A stretch of 5,711 nt of DNA from CAYRIY01 sp964424335. Lineage in GTDB: Bacteria; Bacillota; Limnochordia; DTU080; RSA5. Shown piece after piece: positions 1 through 5,711 of the stretch. Each line of letters begins with the position of its first letter. Within the stretch, counting starts at the first letter, position 1. The stretch spans positions 1 through 5,711 of the forward strand of contig CAYRIY010000158.1 in NCBI GenBank assembly GCA_964424335.1. The letters are read 5' to 3'. The notes beneath the pieces were generated by a model. The model saw only the letters and a list, made by a program, of their open reading frames with translations. It was not told the origin of the DNA and did not search any database. Both the position numbers and the translations under genes were made by a program.

Positions 1-24
1 GATGCAGGGTGTCAAAAGACGACA

Positions 25-33
25 TGTAATAAT
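25..33 (+). promoter_or_regulatory. Candidate extended -10 promoter element of the GntR gene
   Basis: Bases 25-33 read TGTAATAAT, which matches the extended -10 form TGnTATAAT with one mismatch. No convincing -35 hexamer is visible at the usual distance, but extended -10 promoters can do without one. Transcription would begin near base 40, giving a very short leader before the GTG at 52. A small dyad (TGTC at 10-13, GACA at 21-24) sits immediately upstream and could be an operator. The call rests on motif matching in only 50 bases of upstream sequence, so it is tentative. Confidence 0.3.
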
Positions 34-41
34 AACCTTCG

Positions 42-48
42 GGTGATC
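42..48 (+). promoter_or_regulatory. Ribosome binding site deciding the GntR start
   Basis: GGTGATC at 42-48 is complementary to the 3' end of 16S rRNA (the GGTGATC part of AAGGAGGTGATC). In that register the core lies about 8 bases before the GTG at 52. The alternative GTG at 43 lies inside this site and has no Shine-Dalgarno of its own, so the start at 52 is preferred. Confidence 0.5.
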
Positions 49-51
49 TTC

Positions 52-822
52 GTGAAAATCGATCGCAAGACAGGCATCCCCCTCTACGTTCAAGTGCGGG
101 ATGTGCTGCGCGAGGAAGTCCTCTCGCTCGAACCCGGGATGGCCATTCCCACAGAGTCCGAGCTGGAGGAGCGCTTTGGAGTAAGCCGCATCACGATCCG
201 CAAGGCCGTGGAGGACCTCGTCTCCGAAGGCCTGGTGGTCCGAAGACAAGGGCGCGGCACCTTTGTGCAGCGACCCAAGCTCACGCACTTGCTCAACACC
301 ATCACGAGCTGGACCGAGCGGTTGACCGCCCTTGGGTTTACGCCAAAGACCTCGGACACAGAGGCCAGCGTGATCGAAGCGCCCAAACGAATCGCCCAAA
401 TGCTCGAGCTTCGCGAGGCGGACAAGGTCGTCCGATTGAAGCGGCTCCGGCTGGCCAACGAAGAGCCGATCTCGCTGATGATCAATTATATTCCCGCACG
501 GCTCGTCCCCGGCCTTGAGGCGCGCATCGCCGGCTATGAGTCCCTCTACGTCCTCCTGCGGGAGGAGTACGGCCTTGCTCCGGCCGTCGCCGAGGACACC
601 GTCGAGACCAAAGAGGCGACCGAGCACGAGGCCGAATTGCTCAAGGTCGAACCGTGGTCACCGGTGCTCTGCGTCACCCGCGTCTCCTACCTCGAAACCG
701 GCGAACCGCTCGAAGTTGCCGTCGTCACGTCGAGAGGGGACCGCTATCAGTATAAGGTGACGCTACAAGGCCGTACCAACCCATCCCGGGCCGATCACTT
801 TCAAGCGCCGACGCACGTTTAA
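52..822 (+). CDS. GntR-family transcriptional regulator, HutC/UTRA subfamily
   Basis: This is a 256-residue DNA-binding regulator, a normal length for the HutC branch of the GntR family. Residues 8-73 form the winged helix: GIPLYVQVRDVLREEV opens it, PTESELEERFGVSRITIRKA carries the recognition helix region, and GLVVRRQGRGTFV is the wing. Residues about 90-240 fit the UTRA ligand domain, including VVRLKRLRLANEEPISL and the closing LEVAVVTSRGDRYQY. Family members usually repress transport or catabolic genes and release DNA on binding a small ligand, often a sugar or sugar phosphate. The next gene on the same strand, 137 bases on, is a sugar kinase, so it is the likely target; the ligand is unknown. 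The GTG at 52 is chosen over the GTG at 43 because of the ribosome site at 42-48 and because the protein then begins MKIDRKTGIPLY, typical of the family. The family call is firm; the exact target is inferred. Confidence 0.93.
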   Translation: MKIDRKTGIPLYVQVRDVLREEVLSLEPGMAIPTESELEERFGVSRITIRKAVEDLVSEGLVVRRQGRGTFVQRPKLTHLLNTITSWTERLTALGFTPKTSDTEASVIEAPKRIAQMLELREADKVVRLKRLRLANEEPISLMINYIPARLVPGLEARIAGYESLYVLLREEYGLAPAVAEDTVETKEATEHEAELLKVEPWSPVLCVTRVSYLETGEPLEVAVVTSRGDRYQYKVTLQGRTNPSRADHFQAPTHV

Positions 823-905
823 CCGGCGCCCTTTAAGCCGGAGAAGCGGGCGATCGAGCCACGGACTTTATTTGGTCATGACGTCAGGATGTTTTTGCCT
901 TAGTC

Positions 906-947
906 GTTGTACGGAAGCTGTTGTGCGGAAGTTGTTGTACGGACAGG
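906..947 (+). repeat. Three 14-base tandem direct repeats before the kinase
   Basis: Three units start at 906, 920 and 934, exactly 14 bases apart. Units 1 and 2 (GTTGTACGGAAGCT and GTTGTGCGGAAGTT) agree at 12 of 14 bases. Unit 3 shares its first ten bases, GTTGTACGGA, with unit 1. The last bases of unit 3 form part of the kinase ribosome site. The array lies between the GntR gene and the kinase, so it could be an operator for that regulator or act in the mRNA leader. The first 51 bases upstream of the GntR gene hold no copy. The repeat itself is directly visible; its role is inferred. Confidence 0.6.
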
Positions 948-953
948 CGGTGA
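945..953 (+). promoter_or_regulatory. Ribosome binding site of the FGGY kinase
   Basis: AGGCGGTGA at 945-953 differs by one base from AGGAGGTGA and lies at good spacing from the GTG at 960 (nine bases after the GG at 949-950). It supports the GTG start. It overlaps the end of the third tandem repeat, so a protein bound to the repeats could also hinder ribosome access or transcript elongation. Confidence 0.55.
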
Positions 954-959
954 CGCAAG

Positions 960-2477
960 GTGGGGCCTCTCCTCCTTGGAATCGATGTCGGAACGAGCTC
1001 CGTCAAGGCGATCCTAGCCGACACCGACGGCAAAGAGCGCCACTGGGCTTCGGCCGCATACAAGCACAGCGCGCCAAAGCCCGGCTGGGGCGAGCAGGAC
1101 CCTGACGAATGGTGGCATGCGGTTGTCGCGGCCGTGCGGGAGCTGCTTGAGAACGTACCTTCGGCGAGCGGGCGTATCGCGGGCATCGGCGTGAGCGGCC
1201 AGGGAGCCGCCGCCGTCTTGCTCGGCTCAAGCGGCCGACCGCTGCGGCCTGCCATCCTCTGGCTCGACTCCCGCTCATCGCCTCAAGCGGAGCAAATGAA
1301 CGAGCGCGCCGACCGATTCGTTGCGATCTCCGGCAAGCGCCCTGCCGCTTACAACGTCGAGCCCAAGCTCATTTGGGTGCGCTCGCACGAGCCCGATACT
1401 TGGGCAAGGCTTTGGAAAGTGACCACAACGACGGGGTACATCAACTATCGCCTCACCGGGCGAGCGGTCATGAACCACTCGGACGCAGGCATTCTCCTCT
1501 CCTACGACATCAAAAGGCGCGCCTGGTCCAGCGAGTTCATCGACTCGTTGGGTTTTCCGCGCTCCGCCTTTTGCGAGCTTGCCGAAGGTCACGAGGTCAT
1601 AGGAGGCCTGAGCAAAGAAGCCTCCGAAGCGCTTGGTTTGCCCGAAGGCACTCCGGTCGTTGCCGGCGGCGAAGACACGAGCAGCGCCGGACTTGCGATC
1701 GGAGCCGCGCAAGCAGGCGACGCGTTTTTGTCCTTGGGCACCGCATGCACGCTTTACATGGCGACGGGCGAAGCCATACTCGATGAGCGCCTGCTCACCT
1801 TCCCCCACGTTCTCCCCGGCATCTCGCTTACCGGCGGGTCGATGGCCGCAGGAGGCGGCGCGATGCGCTGGATCGCGGACGTGGTGCGCGATCGGGAGGG
1901 CCTGACGAGCGCTCAAAACGAAGCGCAGGTCTTTCAGGCGCTCACTCGGGAAGCGAGCCAGACGCCTGCGGGTTCGGGCGGCCTAGTTTTCCTACCGTAC
2001 CTTGCCGGCGAACTCCAGCCGGTAAACGACGGGGCCGCCAAAGGCGCATTTTTGGGGCTCGACTACGACACGGATCGAGGCGCCATGGTCCGGGCGGTGA
2101 TGGAAGGCGTCGCCTACGCCGTGCGGCACAATCTCGCCGTGCTGCGAGAGACCGGAGAGACGGTGCGAAGCCTGCGGGCCGTGGGAGGGCCCACCCGCAA
2201 CGAGCTTTGGTGCCAGATCTTGGCCGATGTCACGGGCGAAGCGCTCACCGTATACGCGGAAGAAGGCGGCGCCCCGCTCGGCGACGCCGTGCTCGCTGCG
2301 ATGGGCGCCGGATTGATCGAAGACCCCAGTGAGATGGTGGCGCGCCACGTCCGCATCGTGCGCCGCCACCAGCCCGACGAGCGCGCCAAGGCCACGTACG
2401 ACCGGCTTTTTGGCGTGTACACAAGTCTGTATCCCAGGCTCAAGGACTTATTCCCCTTACTTGCAAGCGACGGCTGA
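960..2477 (+). CDS. FGGY-family carbohydrate kinase (xylulokinase-like, substrate uncertain)
   Basis: This 505-residue cytoplasmic kinase has the full length of the family and would transfer phosphate from ATP to a sugar or polyol. The N-terminal phosphate loop GIDVGTSSVK (residues 7-16) has Asp9. GWGEQDPDEWW is at 42-52, GVSGQGAAAVLL at 76-88, and PAILWLDSR at 97-105. The sugar-domain block PKLIWVRSHEP starts at 135, followed by YRLTG (163-167). GGEDTSSAG (236-244) places the probable catalytic base at Asp239, and LSLGT (257-261) begins the ADP-side domain. LPYLAGE (345-351), GGPTRNELWCQILAD (from 409) and PLGDAVLAA (from 439) complete it. Xylulokinases usually carry SGQMH where this protein has SGQGA, so D-xylulose should not be assumed; another pentulose, hexulose or polyol is possible. 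No isomerase, dehydrogenase or transporter lies in the window to settle it. The GTG start fits the ribosome site at 945-953. It is probably co-regulated with the upstream GntR gene. Confidence 0.92.
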   Translation: MGPLLLGIDVGTSSVKAILADTDGKERHWASAAYKHSAPKPGWGEQDPDEWWHAVVAAVRELLENVPSASGRIAGIGVSGQGAAAVLLGSSGRPLRPAILWLDSRSSPQAEQMNERADRFVAISGKRPAAYNVEPKLIWVRSHEPDTWARLWKVTTTTGYINYRLTGRAVMNHSDAGILLSYDIKRRAWSSEFIDSLGFPRSAFCELAEGHEVIGGLSKEASEALGLPEGTPVVAGGEDTSSAGLAIGAAQAGDAFLSLGTACTLYMATGEAILDERLLTFPHVLPGISLTGGSMAAGGGAMRWIADVVRDREGLTSAQNEAQVFQALTREASQTPAGSGGLVFLPYLAGELQPVNDGAAKGAFLGLDYDTDRGAMVRAVMEGVAYAVRHNLAVLRETGETVRSLRAVGGPTRNELWCQILADVTGEALTVYAEEGGAPLGDAVLAAMGAGLIEDPSEMVARHVRIVRRHQPDERAKATYDRLFGVYTSLYPRLKDLFPLLASDG

Positions 2478-2491
2478 CACTTGGCTCCGGC

Positions 2492-4285
2492 TCACACCGC
2501 TCCACCCGGGTCGACGCCAAGGCCGCCAATCGGCGACCCTCCGTCCGACTCGAACTGCAACCGATACAGCCTGGCGTAAAGCCCATTGCGGGCGAGCAGG
2601 TCTCTGTGCGCGCCCGACTCCATCACGCGGCCCTGGTCCAAGACGATGATCTTCTCCGCCCGGTGAATCGTCGAGAGCCGATGCGCGATGACGAGCGTCG
2701 TCCGCCCCTCCATCAACCGGGCCAGCGCCGCTTGCACCGCGACTTCCGACTCCGTGTCCAGCGAAGCGGTCGCCTCGTCGAGCAAGAGGAGCGGGGCATT
2801 TTTGAGTAGCGCCCTAGCGATTGAGATTCGCTGCCGCTGGCCGCCGGAGAGCCTCACGCCGCGCTCGCCGATCTCAGTGTCGTACCCGTTTGGCAGTTCG
2901 CAAATGAAGTCGTGAGCGTACGCCGACTTGGCCGCCTCCACGATCTCGTCTTCCGAAGCGCCCGGCCGACCGTACGCGATGTTCTCCCGGATGGTTCCCC
3001 CAAAGAGAAACGTCTCTTGCGGCACGACGGCAATCATTCCATAAAGCTCTTGAGGCTCCATTTCCGTGACGGGGCGGCCATCGATCTCGATGACGCCTTC
3101 GTCCGGCGGGTAGAGGCCGAGGATGAGCTGAAAGAGCGTGCTCTTTCCCGCGCCGCTCGGACCGACGAGGGCCGTCGTCGCCCCCGCTGCCGCATCGAAG
3201 GTGACCCCGTCGATCACCTCCGCTCCTTCGTTGTACGCAAAGCGTACGCCGCGCAGCGAGACGCCCCTAGTAAGCGGCCTTTGATCGTATTTGGGCGGCT
3301 CGGGGAGCTCCTTGTAGGTCGGCGACTCGTCCAGCAAAGCAAAGAGACGCTCCGCCGACGCGAGCGAGCTTTGTATTCCGGCCCAGACGCTGGCAAGATG
3401 GCTGAAGGGAAAGGTAAGGCGGTTCAGCAGTTGTACAAAAGCGATCAAGGCCCCGATCGTGAGCTCTCCCCGTGCTACGAAAGACGCGCCGACGCCCAGT
3501 GCGATGATGAACGCCACACTCCCGATCGCATGGGAGCAACTGTTCAGCCCGCCTCGCAGTTTGCCGCCCTTTAGCTCAAGTCGCAAGGCGTCTTCCGTGT
3601 CCTCGACGTAACGCCGGTGAAGCGCGCGCTCAAGGCCAAAAGCGCGCACGACCACGTGACCCGTAAACGAGTCGGTCAAAAAGCTGTTCACTTTGGCGAG
3701 CAGTGCGTGGAGCGCTGCCGAGTTGGCCCGCATGGCCCGGCCGAATACCCGAGCGACCAGGAGCGTCAACGGCCCGATCAGGCCGGAGAGGACAGCGAGC
3801 TGCCAGTTGAGTTGGAGGAGGTAGAGAAATGCAAAGATCGCCACAAGCGGAGACTGGACGATGGTGACCAAATTGTGTCCCAAAGCGCCTCCGATGCCGT
3901 TTATGTCATTGGTGAGGCGCGACACCAAATCGCCTGAATGCGTCTTGGTATAGTGGCGCGTCGGCAAGCGCAAAGCGTGGGAGTAAAGCTCGCGGCGCAG
4001 GTCCTGCTGGACCCGGGCGCTGGTCGAAACCTGCAGGTAGGTGCCAAAGTACGTCATCAAGGCGCCGGCCAACATGACCGAGGCGCCAAATACGAAGCGC
4101 GCCCGCACCAAAGCAAGATCACCGGCCACCGCGGCATCGGTGATGGCGTGCAAAAACCATGCCAAGGCGAGTTCAAAGACGATTTCGATGACCACGAGCC
4201 CTCCAAGAGCCGCGTACGACCACCTGTACGGCCTGCAGTAGCCGATAAGCCTTCGAAATATGTTCCCTCGGTCCGCAGGTTGCAT
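2492..4285 (-). CDS. ABC half-transporter, exporter type (fused membrane and ATPase domains)
   Basis: This 597-residue membrane protein would work as a dimer and drive export of a drug, lipid or peptide with ATP. Residues about 12-305 form a six-helix exporter domain; hydrophobic stretches start near 22, 64, 140, 162, 250 and 275. The ATPase domain follows from about 343. It has Walker A GPSGAGKST (375-383, Lys381), the Q-loop Gln423 in VVPQETFLF, signature LSGGQRQ (479-485), Walker B LLLLDEA (Asp503, Glu504), D-loop SLD and the switch His535 in AHRLST. All catalytic residues are present, so it should be active. The substrate cannot be read from the sequence; BmrA- or MsbA-like drug and lipid exporters are the nearest general type. 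The ATG at 4285 is chosen over the ATG at 4330 because a strong ribosome site precedes it; the longer form would add 15 residues (MWNVSCGTLAKGVDL). It is divergent from the LiaF-like gene and converges with the kinase. Confidence 0.95.
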   Translation of the reverse strand: MQPADRGNIFRRLIGYCRPYRWSYAALGGLVVIEIVFELALAWFLHAITDAAVAGDLALVRARFVFGASVMLAGALMTYFGTYLQVSTSARVQQDLRRELYSHALRLPTRHYTKTHSGDLVSRLTNDINGIGGALGHNLVTIVQSPLVAIFAFLYLLQLNWQLAVLSGLIGPLTLLVARVFGRAMRANSAALHALLAKVNSFLTDSFTGHVVVRAFGLERALHRRYVEDTEDALRLELKGGKLRGGLNSCSHAIGSVAFIIALGVGASFVARGELTIGALIAFVQLLNRLTFPFSHLASVWAGIQSSLASAERLFALLDESPTYKELPEPPKYDQRPLTRGVSLRGVRFAYNEGAEVIDGVTFDAAAGATTALVGPSGAGKSTLFQLILGLYPPDEGVIEIDGRPVTEMEPQELYGMIAVVPQETFLFGGTIRENIAYGRPGASEDEIVEAAKSAYAHDFICELPNGYDTEIGERGVRLSGGQRQRISIARALLKNAPLLLLDEATASLDTESEVAVQAALARLMEGRTTLVIAHRLSTIHRAEKIIVLDQGRVMESGAHRDLLARNGLYARLYRLQFESDGGSPIGGLGVDPGGAV

Positions 4286-4290
4286 CAAAT

Positions 4291-4300
4291 CCACCCCTTT
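4291..4300 (-). promoter_or_regulatory. Ribosome binding site deciding the ABC exporter start
   Basis: On the minus strand these bases read AAAGGGGTGG, close to the AAGGAGGTG consensus, and end five bases before the ATG at 4285. The upstream in-frame ATG at 4330 has only a GG directly next to it and no proper site, so translation most likely begins at 4285. Confidence 0.65.
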
Positions 4301-4405
4301 GGCCAAAGTCCCACAACTCACGTTCCACATCCTAACCGAGGCCGGCCAATGCCGCCACGTTCGGCGGACGCAGATTGCAGGCAGCTTTTTGGGCTAGGGT
4401 GAATC

Positions 4406-4417
4406 GTACTTTGGTAC
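4406..4417. promoter_or_regulatory. GTAC-N4-GTAC dyad in the divergent control region
   Basis: The sequence GTACTTTGGTAC at 4406-4417 has two self-complementary GTAC blocks separated by four bases, so it is both a direct and an inverted repeat. It lies in the 223 bases between the divergent ABC exporter and LiaF-like starts, where a shared operator would be expected. I cannot match it to a named regulator from memory, and short dyads arise by chance, so function is uncertain. Confidence 0.3.
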
Positions 4418-4460
4418 AGGAAATGTATGGACCCGGGATCGTAGACGCGCGATCATTGCC

Positions 4461-4490
4461 TTGTTAATGTGAAGTCGAGATCGCTAAACT
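4461..4490 (+). promoter_or_regulatory. Weak sigma-A-like promoter candidate before the LiaF-like gene
   Basis: TTGTTA at 4461-4466 and TAAACT at 4485-4490 each match the -35 and -10 consensus at four of six positions, 18 bases apart. A start about seven bases after the -10 would leave a leader of only some 12 bases and could clip the ribosome site at 4494-4498, which counts against it. Transcription of the operon may start further upstream or use another sigma factor. Confidence 0.2.
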
Positions 4491-4493
4491 TTC

Positions 4494-4498
4494 GAGGT
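4494..4498 (+). promoter_or_regulatory. Ribosome binding site of the LiaF-like gene
   Basis: GAGGT at 4494-4498 is ten bases from the ATG at 4509 but only one base from the earlier in-frame GTG at 4500. The spacing therefore favours the ATG, giving a protein that begins MSKLFWG. The match is short, so support is moderate. Confidence 0.4.
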
Positions 4499-4508
4499 TG
4501 TGGTCGGA

Positions 4509-5369
4509 ATGTCCAAACTATTTTGGGGAAGCGTTTTGGTCGTGATCGGCACGCTCTTCCTGTTGCAGTCGGCCGGGGCGTTTCAGGCCGGACTCTCATT
4601 TTGGCCGGTCGCCTTGCTCATCTTGGGCTTGTACGTGTTTTTGAGAGGGCTCGTCCCGGGACGTTTCAGCGTACGCCGGCGCCCGTCGTGGATCCGGGCC
4701 GCATTAGGCATCTGGATCGCCAGCATCGGGCTTTTTGAAACTCTATACGATAACGGCCTCTCATCCATAAATGGCCGCGCTGCAATGGGGATTATCTGGC
4801 CCATCCTCCTGGTGGGCCTTGGCCTATCACTGCTCGTCGGGGCCGTCTTCGGGCAATCCTCCTCCCGTGGAAGCACTGTCAGAGGTATAAACTGGGCCCG
4901 TGGAAACACCCAAGCGATGAAACATTGGTCCAAATCCTTTTGGTGGCTTGGCCCAAATCACTATAGCCAACCGGGCCACGCCGGCTGGATCGGCGACGTG
5001 CACTTTGGTCGGGAGCCTTGGAAGCTCGACGGTCCGCTCGACCTGCGCTACAAGGTGGGAGACATCCGGATCGATCTCACCACGGCCGACATCGCGCCCG
5101 GCGAGCACGACATCGCCATTACGTCATCGATCGGGGAGATCTATGTCCTCGTGCCGGCGGAGTGTTCCATTCGGGCAGAAGCCAGCGTCGCGATTGGCAG
5201 CGTCTCGATCTTCGACGACGAGCGAAGCGGAGTCTCCATAGGCCTAGTGAAATCTGCCCCTGCCCAAGAAAGCGTCGCTACCCTTAACATCTCCGTTCAC
5301 CTGCGCATCGGCACGGTGACCGTCCGCCGCGTGCCCCATCGCGAAGAGGAGGAGGCGCGAACCGACTGA
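4509..5369 (+). CDS. liaF: LiaF-like membrane regulator of an envelope-stress two-component system
   Basis: This is a 286-residue membrane protein. In Bacillota, LiaF holds the LiaS kinase and LiaR regulator in check until cell-wall antibiotics disturb lipid II cycling. Four hydrophobic helices are visible at residues 4-24, 29-49, 61-80 and 91-114. A polar linker rich in Trp and His follows (about 117-159). The C-terminal domain (160-275) has the LiaF pattern WIGDVHFG, KVGDIRIDL, IAPGEHDI, SIGEIYVLVP and AIGSVSIFD, in which a Gly plus small or acidic residue turn recurs (Gly162, 184, 209, 230, 268), as in a stack of short beta turns. It is somewhat longer than the roughly 240 residues of Bacillus subtilis LiaF, mainly because of the linker and tail. 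The tail ends in an acidic run, EEEEARTD. The next gene starts in its stop codon and resembles LiaS, which strongly supports the assignment. The start at 4509 is chosen over the GTG at 4500 on ribosome-site spacing. Confidence 0.88.
   Translation: MSKLFWGSVLVVIGTLFLLQSAGAFQAGLSFWPVALLILGLYVFLRGLVPGRFSVRRRPSWIRAALGIWIASIGLFETLYDNGLSSINGRAAMGIIWPILLVGLGLSLLVGAVFGQSSSRGSTVRGINWARGNTQAMKHWSKSFWWLGPNHYSQPGHAGWIGDVHFGREPWKLDGPLDLRYKVGDIRIDLTTADIAPGEHDIAITSSIGEIYVLVPAECSIRAEASVAIGSVSIFDDERSGVSIGLVKSAPAQESVATLNISVHLRIGTVTVRRVPHREEEEARTD
5348..5355 (+). promoter_or_regulatory. Ribosome binding site of the LiaS-like gene, inside the LiaF coding region
   Basis: GGAGGAGG at 5348-5355 lies in the last codons of the LiaF-like gene, 13 bases before the ATG at 5369. 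The spacing is a little long, but the site is strong. Together with the TGATG stop/start overlap it points to translational coupling. The run also encodes the acidic EEEE tail of the LiaF-like protein. Confidence 0.5.
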
Positions 5370-5711
5370 TGGACGTCCAAAGGAACGTCGGACTCCAATG
5401 GAAGATCGGCCTCTCGCAGTTGGTCGGGGCCACTGTATCTGCCGCTGCCGTGGCCGCCGGGTATTTTCTCTTTCGTCGCTTGGGGATTCACGAACTTGGA
5501 TCGATCCTGGCCGGCTTCACTTTGGGCGTGGTCGCCGCATTGATCGGCGCCGTCGTCAACTTTTGGCGAGCCCGCTCGCTCAAACTTCGCCTCTGGGAGG
5601 CCGGAGACTTGGCCGCCCGCATCGCCCGCGGCGAGCGCGAGCGCCGGCTCGTGCCCTGTTCGCCCGACGAGCTCGGATGGCTCGAACACCAGTTGAACGA
5701 GATGGTCGGCC
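5369..5711 (+). CDS. liaS: LiaS-like sensor histidine kinase, N-terminal part (cut by window end)
   Basis: The reading frame opens at an ATG that shares one base with the LiaF-like stop (TGATG) and stays open for 114 codons to the window end. Two membrane helices (about 13-35 and 43-66) are joined by a loop of only about seven residues, RRLGIHE, the layout of intramembrane-sensing kinases such as LiaS. From residue 67 a HAMP-like linker follows, with a DELGWLEHQLNEMVG stretch (100-114) that resembles the DEIG..QLNEM region of LiaS. The dimerisation, phospho-acceptor His and ATPase regions lie beyond the window, so kinase activity itself is not seen. In the family the kinase senses envelope stress under the control of LiaF and phosphorylates LiaR, whose gene is expected next downstream. 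The identity rests on position, membrane layout and the HAMP stretch. Confidence 0.82.
   Translation, partial: MDVQRNVGLQWKIGLSQLVGATVSAAAVAAGYFLFRRLGIHELGSILAGFTLGVVAALIGAVVNFWRARSLKLRLWEAGDLAARIARGERERRLVPCSPDELGWLEHQLNEMVG

Noticed and set aside
823..841. Hairpin CCGGC/GCCGG right after the GntR stop codon, considered as a terminator
   Set aside because: The stem has only five pairs with a nine-base loop and no following T-run, so it does not meet the form of an intrinsic terminator. It may be weak leader structure at most.
875..886. Overlapping palindromes GTCATGAC (875-882) and TGACGTCA (879-886)
   Set aside because: Eight-base palindromes are common by chance, and no promoter element could be placed convincingly around them, so an operator call was not supported.
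1275..1916. A 213-codon open frame on the - strand
   Set aside because: It is antisense to the core of the FGGY kinase and shows no recognisable domain. Long antisense frames are expected in GC-rich genes.
2508..2539. GGGTCG/CGACCC inverted repeat near the exporter stop codon, considered as a bidirectional terminator
   Set aside because: It lies within the last codons of the exporter, has a 20-base loop and lacks T-runs on both sides.
2912..3574. A 220-codon open frame on the + strand
   Set aside because: It lies wholly antisense to the ATPase domain of the ABC exporter, whose motifs are intact. Its translation is Arg-rich and low in hydrophobic order, typical of a GC-rich shadow frame.
4352..4367. 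Hairpin CCGCC/GGCGG and the adjacent GGCCGGCC palindrome in the divergent region
   Set aside because: The stem is five pairs with a six-base loop, with no T-run and no recognisable riboswitch or attenuator pattern. GC-rich sequence makes such stems frequent.
3938..4402. A 154-codon + strand frame running into the divergent region
   Set aside because: It is antisense to the exporter N-terminus for most of its length, with charged, low-order composition and no recognisable domain.
4469..4738. A GTG-started 89-codon frame overlapping the LiaF-like gene
   Set aside because: It is out of frame with the LiaF-like protein, whose membrane helices and conserved C-terminal motifs establish the correct frame.
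5297..5689. A 130-codon - strand frame at the window end
   Set aside because: It is antisense to the liaF/liaS junction, where both sense frames have family features and a coupled stop/start.
1..5711. Search for CRISPR arrays, tRNA or rRNA genes, insertion sequences and attachment sites
   Set aside because: No regularly spaced long repeats, cloverleaf-like segments, transposase motifs or terminal inverted repeats were seen. The only tandem array is the short one at 906-947.

Overview
The window looks like a chromosomal segment from a GC-rich, Gram-positive Bacillota bacterium (Bacillales-like). The main reason is a LiaF homologue followed directly by a LiaS-type sensor kinase, a pairing known from the cell-envelope stress systems of Bacillota. 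Strong Shine-Dalgarno sites of the AAGGAGGTGATC type and frequent GTG starts agree with this. The species cannot be named from the sequence.

Layout: (1) 1-822, + strand: a GntR-family repressor of the HutC/UTRA type with a candidate promoter and ribosome site just before it. (2) 823-959: a 137-base gap holding three 14-base tandem repeats that run into the ribosome site of the next gene. (3) 960-2477, +: a complete FGGY-family carbohydrate kinase, xylulokinase-like but with an altered substrate-side motif. (4) 2492-4285, - strand: a complete ABC half-transporter of the exporter type, convergent with the kinase with only 14 bases between them. (5) 4286-4508: a divergent control region with a GTAC-N4-GTAC dyad and a weak promoter candidate. 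(6) 4509-5369, +: a LiaF-like four-helix membrane protein. (7) 5369-5711, +: the first 114 codons of a LiaS-like intramembrane-sensing histidine kinase, overlapping the LiaF stop codon by one base and cut by the window end.

Functionally there are two unrelated units. The GntR regulator and the FGGY kinase form a small sugar-use locus, in which the kinase presumably phosphorylates the sugar whose metabolite controls the regulator. LiaF and LiaS are the start of a LiaFSR-type envelope-stress operon, with the response regulator expected just beyond the window. The divergent ABC exporter may belong to that envelope unit, but only its position suggests so.

Nothing here is clearly a new system. 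The best leads are the tandem repeats before the kinase, the unassigned substrate of that kinase, and the exporter/LiaFS arrangement. Every stretch longer than 300 bases is coding.
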